Shown: positions 9,136 through 17,381 of the stretch, piece after piece
Position numbering within the stretch: the first letter of the stretch is position 1
Layout of the letters: each line of letters starts with the position of its first letter
Assembly (NCBI RefSeq): GCF_037482285.1
Contig: NZ_JBBEYB010000002.1
Coordinates: forward strand, 124,001-188,000
Direction: 5' to 3'
Origin: Aquabacterium sp029268225
GTDB lineage: Bacteria > Pseudomonadota > Gammaproteobacteria > Burkholderiales > Burkholderiaceae_C
DNA length: 64,000 nt
Notes under the pieces: model-generated
What the model was told of the DNA's origin: nothing
The model's input: only the letters and a program-made list of their open reading frames with translations
Databases searched by the model: none
Translations under genes and position numbers: made by a program

Positions 9136-9740
9136 CGGATTTCTCCGGTGTGGGTAGACACCGGGCTGTCTTCACCCTGAACACGGCGCTCACGCAGGAT
9201 CAGGTAGTCTGCAAAGGCGGACAGGTTCGGATGAATGGTCAAACCTGGAACTTGCTGACGCAAGGCCTGCAACTCCGATTCGGGCATGGTTGCCGCCTGC
9301 CCTGTGCGCACGAGGTGGGGCTCACACCCCACCGATTGGGCGGCCAGCACATCACGAGGGAGATCGCCAACCATGGGCACGCCGTCCAGACTGCGTCCAA
9401 AGCGCTGCCCGATCATCTGAAACAGCCCCGGCATGGGCTTGCGGCAGGTGCAATGGTCCTCCGGGGTATGCGGGCAGAAAAACACGGCCTCGACACGCCC
9501 GCCCACTCGGGCGAGCAACTGATTCATCTTGGCATGCATGGCGTTGAGCGCCACCATGTCAAACAAGCCGCGACCAATCCCGGACTGGTTGGTGGCCACC
9601 ACCACGTGCCACCCCGCGTGGTTGAGGCGAGCGATCGCTTCCAGCGACCCGGGCAACGGCACCCACTCTTCGGGCGACTTGATGTAGTCCTCCCGTTCGT
9701 GATTGATGGTGCCGTCGCGGTCGAGGATGACGAGTTTCAT
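9132..9740 (-). CDS. gmhB: D-glycero-beta-D-manno-heptose 1,7-bisphosphate 7-phosphatase
   Basis: HAD-family phosphatase of LPS inner-core heptose synthesis that removes the C7 phosphate from heptose bisphosphate. The 202-aa product has the catalytic DRDGTIN motif (residues 7-13), motif II ATNQSGIGRG, and the GmhB zinc-binding segment CPHTPEDHCTCRKP near residues 90-103. The C-terminal motif GDLPRDVLAA carries the Mg-binding Asp. It lies 37 bp downstream of glyS and overlaps the YgjP-like gene, so it is in the glyQS transcript. Confidence 0.92.
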   Translation of the reverse strand: MKLVILDRDGTINHEREDYIKSPEEWVPLPGSLEAIARLNHAGWHVVVATNQSGIGRGLFDMVALNAMHAKMNQLLARVGGRVEAVFFCPHTPEDHCTCRKPMPGLFQMIGQRFGRSLDGVPMVGDLPRDVLAAQSVGCEPHLVRTGQAATMPESELQALRQQVPGLTIHPNLSAFADYLILRERRVQGEDSPVSTHTGEIR

Positions 9741-9777
9741 GGCCTCTCCGGGGTGGTGGTGGCTGCGTCCGCTCAGA

Positions 9778-11949
9778 TCAAGCCGCCAGTCTGGAGATGT
9801 CGGCGACCTGGTTCATGGCCTGGTGCAAGGTGGCCAGCAGCCCCAAGCGATTGGCCTTCAACGCCGCATCTTCGGCATTGACCATGACCCCATCGAAGAA
9901 CGCATCAACCGGTGTCCGCAACGCGGCCAAAGCCTGCAAAGACGCGGTGTAGTCACCTTGCTCAAACGCAGCCTGCGCCTGCGGTGCCACGGCTTTCAAT
10001 GCGGCGTAAAGGGCCTGCTCGGCCGCTTCCTGCAGCAGCGCTTCGTCCACATTGGCCTCGACCTGGGTGTCAGCCTTCTTGAGGATGTTGCCGACGCGCT
10101 TGTTGGCTGCAGCAAGGGCTGTGGCCTCAGGCAAAGCAGCGAACGCACGCACGGCGGCCAGGCGACGTGGCACCTCACCCAGTCGGGCCGGTTGCAGCGC
10201 CAGCACGGCATCGACCTCTTGGGCACTGTAGCCCTGCTCACGCAGCGACACGGCCAAACGGTCAGAGAAGAACACCAGCAGATGCTCGGCGGGATTGCTG
10301 ATCAACTCACCGAAGGCCGGCAAGACGGCCTGAACCAAGGCCGGCAAGTCCAGCGGCAGGTTCTTTTCGATCAGGATGCGGATCACGCCCAGCGCATGGC
10401 GGCGCAGCGCGAACGGGTCCTTGTCGCCCGTGGGCAACTGACCAATGCCGAACAAGCCGACCAGGGTTTCGAGCTTGTCGGCCAGGGCCACAACGGTGCC
10501 CGTGTTGTTGCGTGGCAGCGCATCACCGGCAAAGCGGGGCTTGTAATGGTCTTCGATGGCGATGGCCACACCGTCGCGCAGGCCTTCGTGGCGAGCGTAG
10601 TAGCCGCCCATGATGCCTTGCAGCTCGGGAAACTCGCCAACCATGTCGGTCAGCAGGTCGGTCTTGGCCAGCAGCGCGGCCTGCTGGGCCTTGCTGTCGA
10701 GCACGTCAAAGTGGGCCTTGACATCTACCGTGTATGGCAGCGTACCCAGGCGCAACTGGCTGACGATCGCGTGGGCGATGGTGCGCACGCGCTCCGCGCG
10801 CTCGCCCTGGGTGCCCAGCTTGCCGTGGTACACCACCTTGTTAAGGCCAGCCACGCGGGACTCCAGGGTCTTCTTGCGATCTTGATCAAAGAAGAACTTG
10901 GCATCAGCCAGGCGCGGACGGACCACGCGCTCGTTGCCACCGATCACCGCGCTCGGATCTTCCGGACTGATGTTGCTGACAATCAGGAACTGGTTCGTCA
11001 GCTTGCCAGAGGCATCCAGCAGCGGGAAATACTTCTGGTTGGCCTTCATCGTCAGGATGAGGCACTCTTGCGGCACGTCAAGGAAGGCCTCCTCAAAGCG
11101 ACCGGTCAGCACGTTCGGGCGCTCAACCAGAGCGGTCACCTCATCCAGCAGGGCCTCGTCTTCAATGGGACTCAGGCCACTGCCAGCCTTGGCAGCTGCC
11201 GCATTCAACTGACGCACGATCTCGGCACGGCGCTCAGCAAAACTGGCGATCACGGCGCCCTCATGCTGCAGTTGCTCTGCATAGGTGTCGGCTGTCTTCA
11301 GGATCACCGGGCTGACACGGGCCTCAAAACGATGACCCTGGGTGGCACGGCCAGACTTCAAGCCCAACACGGAAACCGGCACCTCTTGCTCGCCGTGCAG
11401 CGCAACCAGACCGTGGGCTGGACGCACAAAATTCACGCTGCTCCACCCCGGCTGGAAGTCGGCGCCCTCGCCTTGCTCCAGTTGATAGGTCATGACCTTC
11501 GGGATGGGCAACTTGGCCAGGCTGTCCTCCAGAGCTTTTTGAAGCCCCTCGGCCAGCACTGCGCCTGGCTTGACACTGTCGAGGAACAAGGCTTCTGCCT
11601 TGCCATCGGGAGCGCGCTTGAGTTGCGGCACCACGTCGGCGCCTAAGCCCATCGATGCCAGTTTCTTGAGCAGGGCTGGAGCGGGCTGGCCGCTGGCGTC
11701 CAGCGCCACGCTCACAGGCATCAATTTCTGTTGGACGGCCTGATCAGCGGCCTTCGCAGCCACCGAACTCACATGCACGGCCAACCGGCGTGGCGACGCA
11801 AAGGGCGTCACCACGGCGTCGGCAGGGGCCAGCCCCTGTGCCTTGAGGCTATCTGCCAGAACAGTGGCGAAGGACTCGCCCAACTTCTTGAGTGCTTTGG
11901 GGGGCAGCTCTTCTACAAACAGTTCAACCAGGAGGTTGGCGGTGCTCAT
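9778..11949 (-). CDS. glyS: Glycine--tRNA ligase beta subunit
   Basis: Beta subunit (723 aa) of the bacterial alpha2beta2 glycyl-tRNA synthetase, carrying tRNA-recognition and anticodon-binding modules. It starts with LLVELFVEELPPKALKKL, the family signature, and contains TMKANQKYFPLLDASGKLTNQF and GEFPELQGIMGGYYA near the middle. The C-terminal DALR-type anticodon domain ends in FFDGVMVNAEDAALKANRLGLL. It is 2 bp downstream of glyQ in the standard glyQ-glyS order. Confidence 0.97.
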   Translation of the reverse strand: MSTANLLVELFVEELPPKALKKLGESFATVLADSLKAQGLAPADAVVTPFASPRRLAVHVSSVAAKAADQAVQQKLMPVSVALDASGQPAPALLKKLASMGLGADVVPQLKRAPDGKAEALFLDSVKPGAVLAEGLQKALEDSLAKLPIPKVMTYQLEQGEGADFQPGWSSVNFVRPAHGLVALHGEQEVPVSVLGLKSGRATQGHRFEARVSPVILKTADTYAEQLQHEGAVIASFAERRAEIVRQLNAAAAKAGSGLSPIEDEALLDEVTALVERPNVLTGRFEEAFLDVPQECLILTMKANQKYFPLLDASGKLTNQFLIVSNISPEDPSAVIGGNERVVRPRLADAKFFFDQDRKKTLESRVAGLNKVVYHGKLGTQGERAERVRTIAHAIVSQLRLGTLPYTVDVKAHFDVLDSKAQQAALLAKTDLLTDMVGEFPELQGIMGGYYARHEGLRDGVAIAIEDHYKPRFAGDALPRNNTGTVVALADKLETLVGLFGIGQLPTGDKDPFALRRHALGVIRILIEKNLPLDLPALVQAVLPAFGELISNPAEHLLVFFSDRLAVSLREQGYSAQEVDAVLALQPARLGEVPRRLAAVRAFAALPEATALAAANKRVGNILKKADTQVEANVDEALLQEAAEQALYAALKAVAPQAQAAFEQGDYTASLQALAALRTPVDAFFDGVMVNAEDAALKANRLGLLATLHQAMNQVADISRLAA

Positions 11950-11951
11950 GC

Positions 11952-12869
11952 TCAGGCTGCTTTCTTATTCAGTTGTTCAATGACTTCGTCAGCCCAGGCC
12001 TTGGGGGCCATCGGGAAGCCCAGACGGGCGCGGCTGTCGAGGTAGCTGGCCGCCACGGCGCGGGCCAGGTTACGGATGCGGCCGATGTAGGCAGCGCGCT
12101 CGGTCACGGAGATGGCGCCACGAGCATCCAGCAGGTTGAAGGTATGAGCCGCCTTGAGCACCTGCTCATAGGCTGGCAAGGCCAACTGCTGCTCCATCAG
12201 GTACTTGGCCTGGGTTTCGTAGTTGGTGAAGGCGTCCAGCAGGAACTCAACGTTGCTGTGCTCGAAGTTGTAGGTGGACTGTTCAACCTCGTTCTGATGG
12301 AACACGTCACCATACTTCACGCCCGGTGCGTAGACCAGGTCGTACACGCTCTCGACACCTTGCAGATACATGGCCAGACGCTCCAGACCATACGTGATCT
12401 CGCCGGTGATGGGCTTGCAGTCAATGCCGCCGACCTGCTGGAAGTAGGTGAACTGGGTCACTTCCATGCCGTTGAGCCACACCTCCCAACCCAGCCCCCA
12501 AGCGCCCAGAGTGGGGTTCTCCCAGTCGTCTTCCACGAAGCGGATATCGTTCTTCTTGAGATCAAAACCCAACGCCTCCAGCGAGCCCAGGTAGAGCTCC
12601 AGAATGTTGGCCGGAGCCGGCTTGAGCACCACCTGATACTGATAGTAGTGCTGCAGACGGTTGGGGTTCTCGCCATAACGGCCATCTTTGGGACGACGGC
12701 TGGGCTGCACATAGGCGGCCTTCCAGGGCTCAGGACCCAGAGCACGCAGGAAAGTGGCGGTATGACTGGTTCCGGCCCCCACTTCCATGTCGTAAGGTTG
12801 CAGCAGCGCGCAGCCCTGGGCATCCCAGTAGCTTTGCAAACGCAGAATCAATTGCTGGAAAGTCAGCAT
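11952..12869 (-). CDS. glyQ: Glycine--tRNA ligase alpha subunit
   Basis: Catalytic alpha subunit (305 aa) of heterotetrameric GlyRS. Class II aminoacylation motifs are recognisable: QGCALLQPYDMEVGAGTSH near residues 19-37, ALGPEPWKAAYVQPSRRP, and GGIDCKPITGEITYGLERLA. The ATG at 12869 (MLTFQQLIL) has AAGG 7 nt upstream and matches the family start; an in-frame GTG at 12899 would add 10 residues without support. It is followed directly by glyS. The ~117 bp between lnt and glyQ hold no strong promoter that I can see. Confidence 0.96.
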   Translation of the reverse strand: MLTFQQLILRLQSYWDAQGCALLQPYDMEVGAGTSHTATFLRALGPEPWKAAYVQPSRRPKDGRYGENPNRLQHYYQYQVVLKPAPANILELYLGSLEALGFDLKKNDIRFVEDDWENPTLGAWGLGWEVWLNGMEVTQFTYFQQVGGIDCKPITGEITYGLERLAMYLQGVESVYDLVYAPGVKYGDVFHQNEVEQSTYNFEHSNVEFLLDAFTNYETQAKYLMEQQLALPAYEQVLKAAHTFNLLDARGAISVTERAAYIGRIRNLARAVAASYLDSRARLGFPMAPKAWADEVIEQLNKKAA

Positions 12870-12986
12870 GTTGTTGCCTTGTTGGGTGCGCAGAGCCACG
12901 TGGACCGCAGCGTCACCAGGGGTGTCATGGATGTATGGTCTCGCGCCCTGCCCTGTGAAAAGACAAAACGCAAAAGCACGATTCTA

Positions 12987-14564
12987 TTAAATGCCTGCGC
13001 CCTCGGCCCGCCGCCGGCCCCAGATTGCTGAAGCACCAACCCACAGCAAGCCCAGACCAATCAGAGGCCACAGCCCCCAGCGACCGGCCCACCAGGCATA
13101 AGGCGTGACGCCGCTCATGCCCTGCACGTCGGCTTGCAGGCTTCCGCGCATGTTGGACGCCAGAGCAGCCGTCACCTCGCCTTGGTGATTGATCACCACC
13201 GTGGCGCCAGTGTTCGTGGCACGAATGGTGGGCAGCTGAAACTCCAAGGAGCGCAAACGGGCAATCTGCAAATGCTGATGGATGGCAACCGATTCACCAA
13301 ACCAGGCGAGGTTGCTCACGTTGGCCAAAATGGTGGGCGCCCGATCGGCTTGCACGAACCGGGCGGCAATCTCCTCGCCAAACAAATCTTCGTAGCAAAT
13401 ATTGGGCGCCACCCGCTGCCCCTTCACCTCAAACGACGGCGCGGCCAAGGGTCCACGCGAAAAATCACCGAGGGGAATGTTCATCATCCGCACAAACCAG
13501 CGGAATCCTGTGGGAATGAACTCACCGAACGGCACGAGGTGATGTTTGTCATAGCGATACATCTGCCCAGGCAAGCGAGCCGTGTCCGACGACAAACCCG
13601 CCACGGAATTGGTATAGCCCACGGTGAAATCACCCAAGGGAACACCGATCAGGGCATGTCGCCCATCACGCTCGAAAGCAGATTGGATCTGTGACCAATA
13701 CGCTTCAGGCAACTGACTCGGCAACAAAGGGATGGCGGTTTCAGGCGCCACCACCAGATCGCCGCGAGCTGCCAGCAATTGGCGGGCATGCCACACCAGC
13801 ATCTCAACCTGACGTTCAGGGCTGAACTTCTCGTCCTGCGGGACATTACCTTGCAGCAAAGTCACCCTCAGAGGCTGCCCGACCTCGCGGGTGTAGCTGA
13901 CACCGCTCCACCATGCCCCGACGGTCGTGAGCACCACAACCAAGCCCAGAGGCGCCCAACGACTCAGCCGCCGTTCTCGAGCGGCATTGGCAGACCACAG
14001 AACCCAAGCGCACAGGGTGGCCCATACCCACCCCATTCCATAAACGCCCAGCCAAGGTGCAAAGTGTCGCAACGGTGTGTCCAAGAGACCATAACCACTC
14101 GCACCCCACGGAAAACCCGTGAACACCAGCGCCCGCGCCAACTCGGCCAGCAGCCACAGGGCGCCAAACAAGCCAGCGTCCACCCCAATCACGCCAGTTC
14201 GCCAACGCCCCCATGCCCAACCGGCCCAAGCCAAATACAACGACAAGGCCGCACACAACAATGCGACGGCCACCACCGCCATCCAGGCAGGCAAGCCCCC
14301 AAAATCGTGCAGGCTGACAAACATCCAGCCAGTCGCCCCGAGTAACCAGACCGTGCCGTACACCCAGCACGCTAGCGCCGCCCCGCGTGGACCCGACTGG
14401 CGCGCCAAGCTTGCCAAGAGGATCAGCAGGGCCAGCGTTTGCAAGAGCGGCGGCGCCAAGTGCCCCATCTGAGCGCACCAAGGCGACAGAGAAAGCGCGT
14501 GCAGTGCCCCCCCGATCAAGGAGGCCCAAAATGGCCACACCTTCAGCGAACCAGGCGCACTCAT
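12987..14564 (-). CDS. lnt: Apolipoprotein N-acyltransferase
   Basis: Inner-membrane enzyme that adds the third acyl chain to the N-terminal Cys of lipoproteins, needed for Lol-dependent export (BamD in this window is a likely client). The 525-aa product has several N-terminal hydrophobic helices and then a nitrilase-like domain. The catalytic triad is visible as Glu in VVAPETAIPLL, Lys in YRYDKHHLVPFGEF and Cys in APNICYEDLFGEE. The ATG overlaps the corC stop by 4 bp, the usual corC-lnt coupling. Confidence 0.95.
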   Translation of the reverse strand: MSAPGSLKVWPFWASLIGGALHALSLSPWCAQMGHLAPPLLQTLALLILLASLARQSGPRGAALACWVYGTVWLLGATGWMFVSLHDFGGLPAWMAVVAVALLCAALSLYLAWAGWAWGRWRTGVIGVDAGLFGALWLLAELARALVFTGFPWGASGYGLLDTPLRHFAPWLGVYGMGWVWATLCAWVLWSANAARERRLSRWAPLGLVVVLTTVGAWWSGVSYTREVGQPLRVTLLQGNVPQDEKFSPERQVEMLVWHARQLLAARGDLVVAPETAIPLLPSQLPEAYWSQIQSAFERDGRHALIGVPLGDFTVGYTNSVAGLSSDTARLPGQMYRYDKHHLVPFGEFIPTGFRWFVRMMNIPLGDFSRGPLAAPSFEVKGQRVAPNICYEDLFGEEIAARFVQADRAPTILANVSNLAWFGESVAIHQHLQIARLRSLEFQLPTIRATNTGATVVINHQGEVTAALASNMRGSLQADVQGMSGVTPYAWWAGRWGLWPLIGLGLLWVGASAIWGRRRAEGAGI

Positions 14565-15466
14565 CCAGCCTCAACCGCCTGTGCAGCATCGGGCGCACGC
14601 GTCACTTTGAACCAACGCACTGCGCCGCCGCGGGCCAGCATCACGAAAAACCGTAACCCGCCCACGTCGACGGACTCCCCTCGCCGCGGCACCCGGCCCA
14701 GCTCATGGGCCACCAAGCCGCCAATGGTCTCGAACTCGTCATCGGGCAGCTGGGTCCCGAACACCTCATTGACAGCATCAATCAAGGCATCACCGGCGAC
14801 ACGTTGACTCCCGTCAGCCAGTGTGAAGATGCTCGACTGCCGATCTTCTTCATCGAACTCATCCTCAATCTCGCCAACGATCTCTTCCAGGACATCCTCG
14901 ATCGTGACCAGCCCCGATGTCATGCCGAACTCGTCGATGGCCATCGCCAAATGGCTGCGGTTAGATCGGAACTCACGCAACAACTCGTTGAGCCCCTTGG
15001 ATTCAGGGACAAAGACAGCAGGTCGCAGCAAGGTGCGCAGATTCAACTCTGGCGCACGCTGCAGCTTGAGCAAATCTTTGGACATGAGCACGCCGATGAT
15101 GTTGTCTCGCTCGCCCTCATACACAGGAAAGCGAGAGTGACCGTCCTCAATGATCTGGGCCAGCAACTCTTCGTAGGGTGCGTCGATGTCAAGCATGTCC
15201 ATGCGACGCACGGGCACCATCACATCGGCCACCGTCATGCCTGCCATGCGGATCACCCCCTCGAGCATCACCCGAGATTCGGGTTCGATCAACTCGCGAT
15301 GCTCGGCATCGGCCAGGGTCTCGATCAGTTCAGCCGTCGTATCCGGCCCGGGGGAGATGAACTCCACCAAACGAACAAACAGGCTACGGTGGTCTTTGTC
15401 CCGCCGTGCGGCGGAAGCGTGGGGTCGGTCGCCTCGCGGCGGGCGACTAGGAGGGGAATCGGACAC
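14561..15466 (-). CDS. corC: CorC/HlyC-family CBS-domain protein
   Basis: Soluble CBS-pair plus CorC_HlyC domain protein, linked in enterobacteria to Mg/Co efflux (CorC/YbeX) and in others to ribosome metabolism. The CBS pair spans about residues 65-190 (MTVADVMVPVRRMD..., GHSRFPVYEG, GVLMSKDLL, AIDEFGMTSGLVTIEDVLEEIVGEI). The C-terminal transporter-associated domain (FETIGGLVAHELGRVPRRGE) follows. The frame is open to a GTG at 15529, but the family start corresponds to the GTG at 15466 (SDSPPSR...); the start is uncertain. It is coupled to lnt and divergent from cobW. Confidence 0.9.
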   Translation of the reverse strand: MSDSPPSRPPRGDRPHASAARRDKDHRSLFVRLVEFISPGPDTTAELIETLADAEHRELIEPESRVMLEGVIRMAGMTVADVMVPVRRMDMLDIDAPYEELLAQIIEDGHSRFPVYEGERDNIIGVLMSKDLLKLQRAPELNLRTLLRPAVFVPESKGLNELLREFRSNRSHLAMAIDEFGMTSGLVTIEDVLEEIVGEIEDEFDEEDRQSSIFTLADGSQRVAGDALIDAVNEVFGTQLPDDEFETIGGLVAHELGRVPRRGESVDVGGLRFFVMLARGGAVRWFKVTRAPDAAQAVEAG

Positions 15467-15580
15467 AGGAGCGGTGTCGTGGTTGATATGCTGCAAGAAT
15501 ACCCCATGGTCGGAAGAATTCCGGCCCACATCCCTGCATTACTGCCCCTGCATCCGGGGCGTCAAGACTACACTGCGCTC

Positions 15581-16633
15581 ATGAGCCTGATTCCTGTCAC
15601 CATCCTCACCGGTTTTCTGGGCAGCGGCAAGACCACGCTGCTCAAACGCGTCCTCACCGAAGCCCACGGCCAGCGCATCGCTGTGATCGAGAACGAATTC
15701 GGCGAAGAAAACATCGACAACGACATTCTGGTGGCCGACACCGAGGAGCACATTGTTCAGATGAGCAATGGCTGCGTCTGTTGCACCATCCGGGAAGATT
15801 TGCGCGAGACCTTGGCCGACCTGGCCAAGCAGCGCAAGGCAGGCACCCTGAATTTCGAACGCGTGGTGATCGAAACCACCGGCGTGGCCGATCCCGGCCC
15901 TGTCGCGCAAACCTTCTTCATGGACGACGAGATTGCCGAGCTTTACTTGCTCGACTCCATCCTGACCTTGGTCGATGCCAAGCACGGTGAACAGCAACTC
16001 GACCAGCGCCAGGAAGCACGCCGCCAAGTGGGTTTTGCCGACCAGATTTTCATCAGCAAAACCGATCTGGTCACCGAAGACGAAGCAAATGCCCTGGCCC
16101 ACCGCATCAAGCACATGAATCCGCGCGCACCCCAAAAGCGCGTGCATTTCGGGGAAGTGCCGATTGCCGAAGTGTTTGACCTGAAGGGCTTCAACCTGAA
16201 TGCCAAATTGGACATCGACCCCGACTTCCTGAAGGACGATGCACACAGCCATCACGGTCACCAACACAGCCACGACTGCGGCCATGACCACGCAGACGGT
16301 GAGGCCTGCCACCACCCACACCACCATGCCCACGACGATGACGTGAAGTCCTTCGTCTACAAATCCCACAAGCCCTTCAACGCCACCAAGCTGGAAGATT
16401 TCCTCGGCTCGATGGTGCAGATTTACGGCCCCCGCATGCTGCGTTACAAAGGCGTGCTGCACGTTTCCGGCATGGATCGTAAAGTGGTTTTCCAAGGGGT
16501 GCACCAACTCATGGGCAGTGACGTCGGGCCGAAATGGGCGGCAGGTGAACCCAAGATCAGCAAAATGGTATTCATCGGCATTGAATTGCCCCAGGACCTG
16601 TTCAAAGCCGGCCTGGATCAGTGCCTCGCGTAA
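15581..16633 (+). CDS. CobW/COG0523-family GTPase (putative zinc chaperone)
   Basis: G3E-family P-loop GTPase of 350 aa. It has Walker A GFLGSGKTTLL (residues 10-20), the metal-binding CVCC motif in SNGCVCCTIRED (near 66), base-recognition SKTDL, and a CobW C-terminal domain. Between the two domains (residues ~222-255) is a loop with about 17 His plus Asp and Cys residues, typical of metal-delivering COG0523 proteins. The start is the ATG at 15581; the open frame extends 292 codons further only because it runs antisense to corC. It lies directly upstream of dksA, an association known from zinc-homeostasis loci in other proteobacteria. Metal specificity is inference. Confidence 0.92.
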   Translation: MSLIPVTILTGFLGSGKTTLLKRVLTEAHGQRIAVIENEFGEENIDNDILVADTEEHIVQMSNGCVCCTIREDLRETLADLAKQRKAGTLNFERVVIETTGVADPGPVAQTFFMDDEIAELYLLDSILTLVDAKHGEQQLDQRQEARRQVGFADQIFISKTDLVTEDEANALAHRIKHMNPRAPQKRVHFGEVPIAEVFDLKGFNLNAKLDIDPDFLKDDAHSHHGHQHSHDCGHDHADGEACHHPHHHAHDDDVKSFVYKSHKPFNATKLEDFLGSMVQIYGPRMLRYKGVLHVSGMDRKVVFQGVHQLMGSDVGPKWAAGEPKISKMVFIGIELPQDLFKAGLDQCLA

Positions 16634-16744
16634 CGTCTGCGAACACTTGAGGGATAGTCTGGTGAAATCTGTCCTCAAGCATCGCTACAATCCGCGCGCT
16701 TCCCATCAGGATCTGTCTTGACGGAAAGCGCACACCGAACTGAA

Positions 16745-16789
16745 GTCAAGGCCACGGCCATGGTGTTGCGCCCGTACGCCGGCCTTGAC
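16745..16789 (+). repeat. 9-bp perfect inverted repeat in the dksA leader
   Basis: GTCAAGGCC at 16745-16753 is the exact reverse complement of GGCCTTGAC at 16781-16789, with a 27-nt spacer. In mRNA it would form a hairpin 74 nt before the dksA start. It overlaps the Shine-Dalgarno-like AAGG of a short Cys/His-rich upstream ORF. Confidence 0.6.
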
Positions 16790-16873
16790 AAACGCGGTCA
16801 CCACCGCTGCCACATCTGTGGCGCCAGGACGCTCGTCGTCGCACATCAGTCCATCAGAGAACATGCCCACTAA
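16760..16873 (+). CDS. Possible 37-aa Cys/His-rich upstream ORF overlapping dksA
   Basis: ATG at 16760, stop TAA at 16871-16873, 11 bp inside dksA in another frame. The peptide holds HHRCHICG and HQSIREHAH, giving two Cys and six or seven His in its last 24 residues, a plausible zinc-knuckle composition. CAAGG lies 8 nt upstream of the ATG. No homolog is known to me. It may be chance, but its position between a putative zinc GTPase and dksA makes a leader-peptide role worth testing. Confidence 0.22.
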   Translation: MVLRPYAGLDKRGHHRCHICGARTLVVAHQSIREHAH

Positions 16874-17336
16874 CGCCACCAAGGTTGACCCCAAACTCGC
16901 CAACGCCTGGAAGAACAAAGCTGGTCGTGACCTGACCCAAGCCGAGTTGCTGGCCATGCCTGAGTCGGAGTACATGAACGACAAGCAGCTGGAGTACTTC
17001 CGCACGGTTCTGGAGGCCCAGAAGGCCGACCTGCTGTCCAACGCGGGCGAAACCACCGAGCACTTGCGTGAAGACACCTCCATCGTGCCCGATCCGGCTG
17101 ACCGCGCCACGATCGAAGAAGAGCATGCCCTGGAATTGCGCACCCGCGACCGCGAACGCAAGCTGCTCAAGAAGATCTCGCAATCCATCGCCCGCATCGA
17201 GTCCGGCGAGTACGGTTTCTGCGACGAGACCGGTGAGCCCATCGGCTTGGGACGACTGCTGGCTCGCCCTACCGCCACTTTGTCACTCGAAGCGCAACAA
17301 CGTCGCGAACTCAAGCAAAAGATGTTCGGGGACTGA
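16863..17336 (+). CDS. dksA: RNA polymerase-binding transcription factor DksA (cysteine-poor form)
   Basis: Secondary-channel RNA polymerase regulator that acts with ppGpp. The protein is 157 aa from the ATG at 16863 (AGAGA 2-7 nt upstream); the frame also opens at 16785. The coiled-coil tip residues DxxDRA (Asp77, Asp80, Ala82) are intact. The C4 zinc-finger positions read Cys120, Thr123, Ser141, Ala144, so only one Cys remains and zinc binding as in E. coli DksA is unlikely. This cysteine-poor form is common in Burkholderiales. It follows cobW at 229 bp. Confidence 0.95.
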   Translation: MPTNATKVDPKLANAWKNKAGRDLTQAELLAMPESEYMNDKQLEYFRTVLEAQKADLLSNAGETTEHLREDTSIVPDPADRATIEEEHALELRTRDRERKLLKKISQSIARIESGEYGFCDETGEPIGLGRLLARPTATLSLEAQQRRELKQKMFGD

Positions 17337-17381
17337 GCGCAGAGGACACCCGACAGTGAACAGGGAGGGCATACTCGCATC

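Noticed and set aside
14705..15580. 876-bp in-frame extension upstream of cobW
   Set aside because: It is antisense to corC, has no CobW-like content, and the family start MSLIPVTILTGFLGSGKTT lies at 15581.
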